Assembly: GCA_022800815.1 (NCBI GenBank)
Contig: JAAWRC010000009.1
Location: 1-64,000 of the forward strand
Length of the DNA: 64,000 bases
Origin: Lachnospiraceae bacterium
GTDB taxonomy: Bacteria; Bacillota; Clostridia; Lachnospirales; Lachnospiraceae
Reading direction: 5' to 3'
This document shows, one piece after another, positions 42,567-49,548 of this stretch. Each line of letters opens with the position of its first letter. Position 1 is the first letter of the stretch. Under the pieces are notes generated by a model. It saw only the letters and a list, made by a program, of their open reading frames with translations, was not told the DNA's origin and searched no databases. The translations under genes were made by a program, and so were the position numbers.

Positions 42567-43847
42567 ATGGATTGGGATAAAACATCGGAAAAACTGCAGA
42601 AACGAATCGGTATCATGGGAGGAACATTTGATCCGATCCACATGGCGCATCTGCTTTTGGCGGAAGCGGCTCGAACACAGTTTCACCTGGATCAAATACT
42701 GTTTATGCCTTCGGCCAACCCTCCCCATAAAGATAATCAGACGGTATCACCGGCGGAACACCGCAGGGCCATGGTCCTGCTGGCCGTCAAGGGGAATCTG
42801 AATTTTGTCTGCTCCGACCTGGAATTTCGCCGCAGAGGATTCACCTATACCAGCGACACCTTGAGGGCGCTCCATGAGCAATATCCGGATACGGAATTTT
42901 ATTTTATCATGGGAGCAGATTCCCTTTTCGCCGTGGATACCTGGCATCAGCCGGAAAAAATTTTTAATATGGCCACCATACTGGCGGGCAATCGCTCGGA
43001 AGTCCCTATGGAACAGATCGAAGAGCAGGTCCGACATCTGCAAAATCGGTTTGGCGGAAGGATCTTCCTGATTGACATGCCGGATATCGCCATTTCCTCC
43101 AGCGAGATACGGAAACGCTGCGCCGAGGGGGCATCTGTCCGGTACTACGTGCCGGAGACCGTATATCAGTACATGAAAGCGTATCATTTATATGTTCCGA
43201 AGGATAAGAGGCTTTCGGCGGCAGAAGGCGACATTTTTACGGAAGAGGGAGGAGAGAGCGTGAAACCGGACTGCATGATCATTAAGGAGAAGCTTCGCCA
43301 CAAGCTGGGAATCGGGCGCTTTGAGCATACCCTCGGCGTTGCCTATACGGCGGCCTGCCTGGCCATGCGTTATGGCTGCAGTGCGGAAGACGCCGAGCTG
43401 GCCGGACTTCTTCATGACTGTGCCAAACAGTATGACAATGAAACATTGATGAAAAAATGTTCGAAATACAAACTCCCCGTCTCGGAGGCAGAGCGGAAAA
43501 ATCCGTCCTTGCTCCATGCGAAGCTGGGAGCGTACCTGGCCAAACAGAAATATGATGTCAATGACGTCCGTATTTTGGATGCGATCCGTTACCATACGAC
43601 GGGCCGGCCGGCAATGACGCTGTTGGAAAAAATCATTTATGTGGCAGATTATATTGAACCAAGACGTTTCAAAGCGCCGAACCTTGACAAGATCAGGGGA
43701 CTTGCCTTTGTGAATCTGGATCAGACGGTCTGCGAAATCATGAGCGACACTCTGGCATATCTGAAGAAAACACCGGAAAACATCGACAAAACCACGCAGG
43801 AAGCCTGTATGTATTATCAGAAATTAAAGAAGGAGGAACACGCATGA
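42567..43847 (+). CDS. nadD: Fused nicotinate-nucleotide adenylyltransferase (NadD) and YqeK HD phosphohydrolase
   Basis: 426 residues joining two enzymes that are separate neighbours in B. subtilis. Residues about 12-205 are NadD, which makes deamido-NAD from nicotinate mononucleotide and ATP: GGTFDPIHMAHLLLAE (18-33) with the nucleotidyltransferase HxxH, and the ISSSEIRKR motif. Residues about 230-420 are YqeK, an HD-domain diadenosine tetraphosphatase, with LLHDCAK and YHTTGRPAMT. A short acidic linker (EGDIFTEEGGES) joins them. An in-frame GTG lies at the start of the YqeK part, so a second internal start is possible. Confidence 0.95.
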   Translation: MDWDKTSEKLQKRIGIMGGTFDPIHMAHLLLAEAARTQFHLDQILFMPSANPPHKDNQTVSPAEHRRAMVLLAVKGNLNFVCSDLEFRRRGFTYTSDTLRALHEQYPDTEFYFIMGADSLFAVDTWHQPEKIFNMATILAGNRSEVPMEQIEEQVRHLQNRFGGRIFLIDMPDIAISSSEIRKRCAEGASVRYYVPETVYQYMKAYHLYVPKDKRLSAAEGDIFTEEGGESVKPDCMIIKEKLRHKLGIGRFEHTLGVAYTAACLAMRYGCSAEDAELAGLLHDCAKQYDNETLMKKCSKYKLPVSEAERKNPSLLHAKLGAYLAKQKYDVNDVRILDAIRYHTTGRPAMTLLEKIIYVADYIEPRRFKAPNLDKIRGLAFVNLDQTVCEIMSDTLAYLKKTPENIDKTTQEACMYYQKLKKEEHA

Positions 43848-44200
43848 ACCAGTCAAAGGAAATGGCCGCCATTGCTCGCAGGGCCTTGGAGGAGAAAAAA
43901 GGGCAGGAAGTGACCGTCATCGACATATCCGGCATATCCTGCCTGGCGGACTATTTCATCATCTCAAATGGCGAAAACAGCAACCAGGTGCAGGCGATGA
44001 TTGATCATGTCGAGGAAGAATTGGCGAAAGCAGGGTATCACTTCACGCAAAAGGAAGGCTATCAGACCGCCCGCTGGGTCCTGCTCGACTACAAAGACAT
44101 CGTAATCCACGTGTTTTCAAAAGAGGACCGCCGCTTCTACGATTTGGAGCGGATCTGGCGGGACGGAAAATTCGTGGACGGCGATGAGCTGGAAGCATGA
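43844..44200 (+). CDS. rsfS: Ribosome silencing factor RsfS
   Basis: 118 residues of the RsfS/Iojap family, which binds L14 and blocks 30S-50S joining in poor growth conditions. Motifs: VIDISGISCLADYFIISNGE and ARWVLLDYKDIVIHVFSKEDR. It overlaps the nadD/yqeK stop by four bases. A terminator follows 19 bases after its stop. Confidence 0.97.
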   Translation: MNQSKEMAAIARRALEEKKGQEVTVIDISGISCLADYFIISNGENSNQVQAMIDHVEEELAKAGYHFTQKEGYQTARWVLLDYKDIVIHVFSKEDRRFYDLERIWRDGKFVDGDELEA

Positions 44201-44218
44201 CTGCATGGGACCGGATGC

Positions 44219-44258
44219 CGGCTGTGAAACGGGGAAATTCCCTCCGTCTTCACAGCCG
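44219..44258 (+). terminator. Terminator between rsfS and lexA
   Basis: CGGCTGTGAA and TTCACAGCCG pair perfectly, with a second stem ACGG/CCGT inside, followed by CACTTCTTTTA. Convergent genes on both sides. Confidence 0.8.
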
Positions 44259-44311
44259 CACTTCTTTTATATGATTCCACTTTCTCTGTTTTCACATCCC
44301 CGTTTCGCTCG

Positions 44312-44926
44312 CTACATCATCTTGCGGAACAGGCCAATGACCTTTCCAAGAATCTTCACGTCGCTCACTATGATCGGGTCCATATAGTCATTCTCCGGCT
44401 GCAGGCGATAATATCCGTCCTCCTTGAAAAAACGCTTTACCGTGGCGGAGTCCTCCACCAGGGCAACCACGATGTCCCCGTTGGAAGCGGTGGACGTCAC
44501 GGCGCAGAGAACCTGGTCGCCATCCAGGATGCCGATGTTGACCATGCTCTCCCCCTTCACGTGAAGCATGTAAGTGTCTACATTCGGAAGCATCTCCGCC
44601 GGAAAGGGGAAGTAGCTTTCGATGTTTTCCGTGGCTAGAATCGGCTGGCCTGCGGCTATGGTGCCGAGCACCGGAACCTGAACCATCTCTCTTCTCGTAA
44701 GTCCAAAAGTATCATCCACAATCTCAATCGCCCGGGGCTTGGTGGGATCGCGGCGGATATACCCGTTTTTCTCCAATGTTTCCAAGTGGGAGTGCACGGA
44801 AGACGTGGATTTCAAATGCACGGTCTCACAAATTTCCCGAACGGTGGGCGGATACCCCTTTTTCAGAATTTCTTTCTTTATGAACTCAAGAATTTCCGTC
44901 TGTTTTGCAGTGATTTTTCCGGCCAT
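44312..44926 (-). CDS. lexA: SOS repressor LexA
   Basis: 204 residues. Winged-helix DNA-binding domain (about 1-70) with PPTVREICETVHLKSTSSVH, then the autocleavage site Ala92-Gly93 in LGTIAAGQPI and the latent protease dyad Ser127 (VKGESMVN) and Lys164 (SATVKRFFKE). The ATG at 44926 follows GAGAGGAGGAAATTC; the frame is open further upstream. Its promoter contains a LexA box, so it represses itself; a yneA-like gene is divergent. Confidence 0.98.
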   Translation of the reverse strand: MAGKITAKQTEILEFIKKEILKKGYPPTVREICETVHLKSTSSVHSHLETLEKNGYIRRDPTKPRAIEIVDDTFGLTRREMVQVPVLGTIAAGQPILATENIESYFPFPAEMLPNVDTYMLHVKGESMVNIGILDGDQVLCAVTSTASNGDIVVALVEDSATVKRFFKEDGYYRLQPENDYMDPIIVSDVKILGKVIGLFRKMM

Positions 44927-44955
44927 GAATTTCCTCCTCTCATTGTTCTGAAACC

Positions 44956-44984
44956 ATAGTAACATATGTTCGATTAATATGCAA
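44956..44984 (-). promoter_or_regulatory. lexA promoter with LexA box in the spacer
   Basis: Minus strand TTGCAT and TACTAT with a 17-base spacer. The box TAACATATGTTC (44960-44971) covers the -10 and spacer. Confidence 0.8.
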
Positions 44985-45095
44985 GCGAAATTTCCAAACA
45001 TTTGTTTGAAATTTTATCGATTGGTTCTTGACAAACATCTGTTCTTGTTGTAAAATGTCGATATCCAAAGGAACGAATGTTCAAAACGTTCGTTT
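44960..45095. promoter_or_regulatory. Cluster of five LexA boxes
   Basis: Five matches to (G/A)AAC-N4-GTT(C/T) in the lexA-yneA gap: TAACATATGTTC (44960-44971), CAAACATTTGTTTG (44995-45008), CAAACATCTGTTCT (45032-45045), GAACGAATGTTC (45071-45082) and AAACGTTCGTTT (45084-45095). The first lies in the lexA promoter, the third in the yneA promoter spacer; the last two are nearly contiguous. Confidence 0.85.
45028..45056 (+). promoter_or_regulatory. yneA-like gene promoter with LexA box in the spacer
   Basis: TTGACA and TAAAAT with a 17-base spacer; the LexA box at 45032-45045 lies between the two hexamers, so LexA binding would exclude RNA polymerase. Confidence 0.85.
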
Positions 45096-45125
45096 GAAAA
45101 GCCAAGGGAACAGGAGGATGGGATA

Positions 45126-45461
45126 GTGCAGAGACAAAGAAGCATCTTTAAAAAAGGGTTTTCGGTCAGGAACAAAGGGATTTTTCTCTTATGCATGCTG
45201 TTTTTCGTCTCTCTGCTTTTGTTCGGGGCGATGGCACGAGCAGACAATGTAGAGGAGGCGCATTCCCTGTACAAGTATTATACTTCCGTACCGATCCACC
45301 CGGGAGATACGCTTTGGGGAATCGCCTCCGAATATTGCCATGATTCCGTAAATCTTCGGACTTATATGGAAGAACTGAGGCAGATCAATCATCTGAAAAA
45401 TGACGAGATCCATGCCGGGAGATACCTGACCGTCATCTATTATTCCGAAGAATACAAGTAA
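45126..45461 (+). CDS. LysM-domain protein, YneA-like SOS cell division inhibitor
   Basis: 111 residues: a basic N-terminus, one membrane segment (about 19-38) and a C-terminal LysM domain (about 51-106; YTSVPIHPGDTLWGIASEYC, QINHLKNDEIHAGRYLTVIY). The size, topology and position opposite lexA with shared LexA boxes match YneA, which delays division during SOS in B. subtilis; the assignment is by architecture and context rather than strong sequence identity. The GTG start is preceded by AGGAGGATGGGATA. Confidence 0.85.
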   Translation: MQRQRSIFKKGFSVRNKGIFLLCMLFFVSLLLFGAMARADNVEEAHSLYKYYTSVPIHPGDTLWGIASEYCHDSVNLRTYMEELRQINHLKNDEIHAGRYLTVIYYSEEYK

Positions 45462-45503
45462 TCCTCCGGCAGACTTCTTTTTGCGGGACGGGTGCGGCGC
45501 TTT

Positions 45504-45729
45504 CTTGAGTTTTCGTATTTTGCATTTTGCTTGGAAAGTCAGGAAGAAAAGCGGTTTTTTCTAAGCCAAAACCGTATGAAAGCCGTCGGTACTTAGTGTT
45601 TTCCAAGTGATAGCGCAGGAAAACACTTAGTATCCGTTACGAGCTTTCATGAGCGGAAGCGTGTTCTGGCGTGAAAAAAACCGCTTTCTTCCGTATTTCC
45701 CACGTCAATACAAAATACGGAAACTCAAG
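45504..45729. repeat. Long palindromic repeat A, copy 2
   Basis: A 226-base imperfect palindrome. Ends CTTGAGTTTTCGTATTTTG and CAAAATACGGAAACTCAAG pair; then GGAAGAAAAGCGGTTTTTT with AAAAAACCGCTTTCTTCC, ATGAAAGC with GCTTTCAT, CACTTAG-type runs at the inner stem, and TGTTTTCC/GGAAAACA at the tip. The internal loops CTAA/GTG, ACCGT/GAGCGGAAGCGTGT and CGT/G(C or T)TACGA are the same as in copy 1. Confidence 0.85.
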
Positions 45730-45740
45730 GGTGCCTTTTC

Positions 45741-45769
45741 TTGACGGATGTTTTTTTCCTCTATATAAT
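45741..45769 (+). promoter_or_regulatory. Promoter of the L,D-transpeptidase gene
   Basis: TTGACG and TATAAT with a 17-base spacer, directly after repeat A copy 2 and 64 bases before the start codon. Confidence 0.75.
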
Positions 45770-45833
45770 GGTCCATAGGGGAGAACGGGAAACCTTTTCC
45801 ATAAAATTATATTTTAAAAAGAAAGGGATTGTC

Positions 45834-47465
45834 ATGAGAAAACAGAAAAAGAAGCTTTTTATATTCCTTCTTCCGGTCGTTCTATGTCTGTTTTTCCGAG
45901 AGGAAATCGCTTTTGCGGAAGAAGGAGGGCCTGCTTCCATAGCATACCGCACTCATGTTCAGTCCTATGGATGGCAGGACTGGAGGGCGGACGGAGCTTC
46001 CTCCGGAACCACGGGGGAGAGCAAGCGGCTGGAGGCCATTGAGATCCGGCTGGATTCCCCATATGCCGGAGGCGTGGAATATCGAACTCATGTCCAAAGC
46101 TATGGCTGGATGGACTGGAGAGGAGATGGAGCACCCGCCGGGACCACGGGAGAGAGCAAGCGGCTGGAGGCCATCGAGATCCGGCTGACAGGAGAGGCCG
46201 CAGAGCATTATGATGTTTATTACCGCACCCATCTCCAGAGCTATGGTTGGATGGGATGGGCAAAAAACGGAGCCCCCTCCGGTTCTTCCGGGTACGGAAA
46301 ACGGCTGGAGGCCATTGAAATTCAGGTGATTCCGAAAACGGAAGCAGGACCGGAGGATGGAATGAAAGCTTATATCACGGACAATCCGTCAGATCAGATC
46401 AGTTATACCGTACATGTTCAGAGCTACGGCTGGCAGCCGAAAACCACAGAGGGGAAAGCCGCAGGTACCGTTGGAGAAGCCAAGCGCCTGGAAGCCATCC
46501 AAATTTTTTCTCCTGAAAATTCAAATTTATCCGGAGGGTTTACATACCGGACCCATGTTCAGAGTTATGGCTGGATGGACTGGGTGGGAGAGGGAGAGGT
46601 CAGCGGAACCAGCGGCCAGGCAAAGCGTCTGGAGGCCATACAGATCAGACTGACCGGCGAGATGGCCGACGTTTATGACGTGTATTACCGCGTTCACGCA
46701 CAGACTTACGGATGGCTGGGCTGGGCGAAGAACGGTCAGCCGGCTGGCACCGCAGGACAATCCAAACGTCTGGAAGCCATTGAGATTTTGTTGAGAAAAA
46801 AAGGGGAGGCCGCTCCGGGAGAACAGACGGGATATTATCGTTTTCAGACGTTGGAAAATCTGATGGACACGGCGGAGGACGTGGCAGGCGTTTCCCAAAT
46901 GATCGCCGTAACCGGAGACGGAACGCTGACCGGGGCGGATTTGAGTTTCTGGCAGAAAACCGAAGACGGATGGCGCAAACAGCTTCAGACCAGAGCCAAT
47001 CTCGGAGTCAACGGTTTTTCCGATCAGACCAGGGAAGGAGACGGAACGACGCCCACAGGAAGCTATCGACTCGGAGTCGCTTTTGGGAACAAGGCAAATC
47101 CCGGTACGGCGCTGGATTGGTTTGATGTAAATCCCTACCATTACTGGATTGACGATCCAGACAGTGATTATTATAATCAGCTGATCGACAGCCGCCGGAT
47201 TCCCGACGGTTGGAGATCCGGGGAACATCTGGCCGAGTATGTCCCTTCCTATAATTATTCCATCAACATCGAAGTCAATCCTCAGTGCCAAAAGGATTTC
47301 ACTTCCGCAATTTTCCTGCATTGCTTCGGGGTGAATCCCTATACGCTCGGATGCGTGGCCATTGAAGAATCGCAGATGAGGGTTCTCCTGCAAAGCCTGA
47401 AGCCGGGAGCGCAGATCATCATGGTAAGAGACCGGGAGGACCTTCTGAATTACATGGATTATTAA
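45834..47465 (+). CDS. Secreted L,D-transpeptidase with six ChW repeats
   Basis: 543 residues. A signal peptide (about 1-28, ending EEIAFA) is followed by six clostridial hydrophobic W-repeats of about 37 residues each (YRTHVQSYGW ... GESKRLEAIEIRL), arranged as two sets of three with a linker after the third, to about residue 320. The C-terminal part (about 340-543) is a YkuD-type catalytic domain: the His-to-Cys stretch IFLHCFGVNPYTLGCVAI holds the His and nucleophile Cys. It would make 3-3 cross-links or attach protein to peptidoglycan. The ATG at 45834 follows GAAAGGGATTGTC. Confidence 0.9.
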   Translation: MRKQKKKLFIFLLPVVLCLFFREEIAFAEEGGPASIAYRTHVQSYGWQDWRADGASSGTTGESKRLEAIEIRLDSPYAGGVEYRTHVQSYGWMDWRGDGAPAGTTGESKRLEAIEIRLTGEAAEHYDVYYRTHLQSYGWMGWAKNGAPSGSSGYGKRLEAIEIQVIPKTEAGPEDGMKAYITDNPSDQISYTVHVQSYGWQPKTTEGKAAGTVGEAKRLEAIQIFSPENSNLSGGFTYRTHVQSYGWMDWVGEGEVSGTSGQAKRLEAIQIRLTGEMADVYDVYYRVHAQTYGWLGWAKNGQPAGTAGQSKRLEAIEILLRKKGEAAPGEQTGYYRFQTLENLMDTAEDVAGVSQMIAVTGDGTLTGADLSFWQKTEDGWRKQLQTRANLGVNGFSDQTREGDGTTPTGSYRLGVAFGNKANPGTALDWFDVNPYHYWIDDPDSDYYNQLIDSRRIPDGWRSGEHLAEYVPSYNYSINIEVNPQCQKDFTSAIFLHCFGVNPYTLGCVAIEESQMRVLLQSLKPGAQIIMVRDREDLLNYMDY

Positions 47466-47469
47466 AAAT

Positions 47470-48531
47470 TTATTTTTCGAGTTTTTCCCTCAGCCTGACT
47501 GCGTCCTTCGCACTTCGGCGCCGTTCATCCTCAAGGGCGGCATAATGCTTTTTGGTGGTATTGACGTCGGAGTGTCCCAGGACGTCCGCAACCAGATAAA
47601 TGTCTCCCGTTTCCCTATACAGATTGGTGCCATAGGTACTGCGGAGCTTATGCGGAGTGATCTTCTTTAATGGGGTAGTGATTGTGGCGTATTTTTTCAC
47701 AAGGTTTTCCACCGTTCGGACACTGATCCGCTTTAATTGAAGGGAAAGGAAAACCGCCTGTTCGTGCCCCTCGGCCGGAATCAGCAGTTTTCTCTCTTCC
47801 AGATAGTCGAGTAGCGCCTCCCGGACTTCTTCGCCAAAATAGACGACCACCTCCTTGCCTCCTTTTCGATGAATGCGGATACCGTCATTTTTGAAATCGA
47901 CATCCTTTAAATCCAGACCCACACATTCCGAGACGCGGATCCCCGTGCCCAGGAGAAGCGTCAAAAGCGCCACGTCCCGGATTTTGGTTTTCTTATGAAA
48001 CGACTTTTGCCGTTCCGTCAGGCCGTCACCGTTCTCCACATGATCGAGGAGCATTGCGACCTCGTCGGGGTCCAGACGAATGATGTCCTTGGAATGAAGC
48101 TTTGGGAGCGTAACCAGGGCCGCCGGATTGTTCTGAAAAATTTCTTTTTTGTAAAAATAATTATAAAAGGTTTTCAGACAGGAGAGCTTCCTGATAATGC
48201 CGCGTTCCTGATTGATGTGTTCCAGTTCCTCGCTGTTGGAATAGTATTTTAAATATTCCATATATTCTTCCAGATCAAGCGGTTTGATCATGTCCAGGTC
48301 GGAAAGCGTGATGTCCCTGATCTCTTTTCCCCTGTAGAGGGGATTCTCCTTCACAAGGAACTCGAAAAAAACTTTCAGGTCATAGGCATATGCGATCCTC
48401 GTCCGCGAAGCCGTGGTCGGCTCAATCCCGCGGAAAAAAGCGGCGCAGAAGGGCGGGAGAGGGGCAAGGAGTTCTCTCAGCTTTACCGTATTTTGAATAT
48501 CGACCTGTTTAAAATAAGGTTTCTGTTCCAT
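47470..48531 (-). CDS. Tyrosine recombinase (XerC/XerD-like)
   Basis: 353 residues. N-terminal SAM-like core-binding domain (about 30-145), then a catalytic domain with TGIRVSECVGLDLKDVD (first Arg), HKLRSTYGTNLYRET (His-x-x-Arg), LGHSDVNTTKKHYA (His and the nucleophile Tyr). All active-site residues are present. The ATG at 48531 follows AAGGAAGGGGTG. It is convergent with the transpeptidase gene, four bases between stops, and has no phage genes around it, so a housekeeping chromosome-dimer role is likelier than a prophage integrase. Confidence 0.87.
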   Translation of the reverse strand: MEQKPYFKQVDIQNTVKLRELLAPLPPFCAAFFRGIEPTTASRTRIAYAYDLKVFFEFLVKENPLYRGKEIRDITLSDLDMIKPLDLEEYMEYLKYYSNSEELEHINQERGIIRKLSCLKTFYNYFYKKEIFQNNPAALVTLPKLHSKDIIRLDPDEVAMLLDHVENGDGLTERQKSFHKKTKIRDVALLTLLLGTGIRVSECVGLDLKDVDFKNDGIRIHRKGGKEVVVYFGEEVREALLDYLEERKLLIPAEGHEQAVFLSLQLKRISVRTVENLVKKYATITTPLKKITPHKLRSTYGTNLYRETGDIYLVADVLGHSDVNTTKKHYAALEDERRRSAKDAVRLREKLEK

Positions 48532-48547
48532 CAAACACCCCTTCCTT

Positions 48548-49276
48548 TCAATGCCTGGACGAACGTTCCGGCCATCCTGAAAATCCACCGTTTAGAATTG
48601 CCGTGAACATTCGTTCCTTGGCTCCGGGATTTTCATGGTTCAGCTGTCGTACCAGATTTTTCGCATATTCCCGTTTTGTCTGCCCGTCGGCCGGACAGGG
48701 ATTTTTGCAGACCGGCAGGTGATACTGATTTTTAAAACCAAGCAGGTCGGCTTCCGGCACATACAGGAGCGGCCGGATCACGGTCAGGTCCATTCTGTCC
48801 AGATACGTATAGGGGGAAAAGGAATGGAACCGGCCCTCAAAAATCAGGGACATCAACATGGTTTCCACGATGTCGTCCTTGTGATGGGCATAAGCCACTT
48901 TGTTGCATCCAAGCGCCCTGGCCTGCTCGTTGAAGGCACCCTTCCTCATCTTTGCGCAGAGCGAACAGGGATTTTCCTCCTTTCGTTCCTGAAAAACAAT
49001 TTCTCCGATTTCCGTGGGAACAACGGTATAGGGAACGTCTAATTCCCGGCAGACCTCCCGTATGGGACTTACATCCATTTCCGGAAAAACGGCCACGGTG
49101 ATGGCCTCCATGAAAAAGGGATTGGGATAAAAACGTTTGAGCCCGTGTAGGGCGTATAGCAGCGCAAGACTGTCCTTGCCGCCGGAGACCCCGACGGCAA
49201 TCCGGTCATTTGGCGCAATCATCTGATAATCATCGACCGCACGTCTGGTATAGCTTAACAGTTTTTGAAGATTCAT
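48548..49276 (-). CDS. TtcA-family ATP-dependent tRNA thiolation enzyme
   Basis: 242 residues of the PP-loop superfamily. The ATP site VGVSGGKDSLALLYAL, the cysteine pair NPCSLCAKMR and the third cysteine motif VCKNPCPADG, together with HHKDDIVETMLMSL, match TtcA-like proteins that thiolate tRNA positions such as C32. The ATG at 49276 is the family start; an in-frame GTG at 49303 overlaps an inverted repeat and is less likely. Transcribed towards the recombinase gene. Confidence 0.87.
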   Translation of the reverse strand: MNLQKLLSYTRRAVDDYQMIAPNDRIAVGVSGGKDSLALLYALHGLKRFYPNPFFMEAITVAVFPEMDVSPIREVCRELDVPYTVVPTEIGEIVFQERKEENPCSLCAKMRKGAFNEQARALGCNKVAYAHHKDDIVETMLMSLIFEGRFHSFSPYTYLDRMDLTVIRPLLYVPEADLLGFKNQYHLPVCKNPCPADGQTKREYAKNLVRQLNHENPGAKERMFTAILNGGFSGWPERSSRH

Positions 49277-49302
49277 ATCTTTTGATAGGGGCCTCTCGGC
49301 CA

Positions 49303-49338
49303 CAACTATTCGTTAAAGTGTTCTTTTGCGAATAGTTG
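49303..49338. repeat. Perfect inverted repeat between ttcA-like gene and glmS
   Basis: CAACTATTCG and CGAATAGTTG, ten-base perfect arms 16 bases apart. It may be an operator or a hairpin for the divergent genes. Confidence 0.6.
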
Positions 49339-49437
49339 CGCCAAGAAAAGCCCTGCTCCTTTTCTCTCTGTTTTCTTTCTTTTTCGCTTTCCGCCTACTA
49401 TTATAAGGTTTGCCCCCGTTTTAGGCAAGCGGAAATC

Positions 49438-49466
49438 TTGACTGGAATAACAGAAAATGATATAGT
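49438..49466 (+). promoter_or_regulatory. glmS promoter
   Basis: TTGACT and TATAGT with a 17-base spacer, about 83 bases before the glmS start. The leader has no glmS ribozyme core that I can see. Confidence 0.7.
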
Positions 49467-49548
49467 TATGTGGAATTCAGATTCTATCTGATCGAAGAAC
49501 CAGTTTTTAGATTTTACATATTATGGAAATACAGAAGGAGAAATTTTT

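Noticed and set aside
45930..46800. Tandem repeats in DNA that might be a CRISPR or minisatellite
   Set aside because: They encode the six ChW protein repeats in one open frame with codon drift; no spacers or short exact repeats.
49303..49338. dif site for the nearby tyrosine recombinase
   Set aside because: The arms are 10 bases with a 16-base centre, whereas Xer sites have about 11-base arms and a 6-8 base centre, and the sequence does not resemble dif.
49310..49548. glmS ribozyme upstream of glmS
   Set aside because: The conserved AGCGCC and pseudoknot core are not visible; a plain sigma-A promoter lies in the gap instead.
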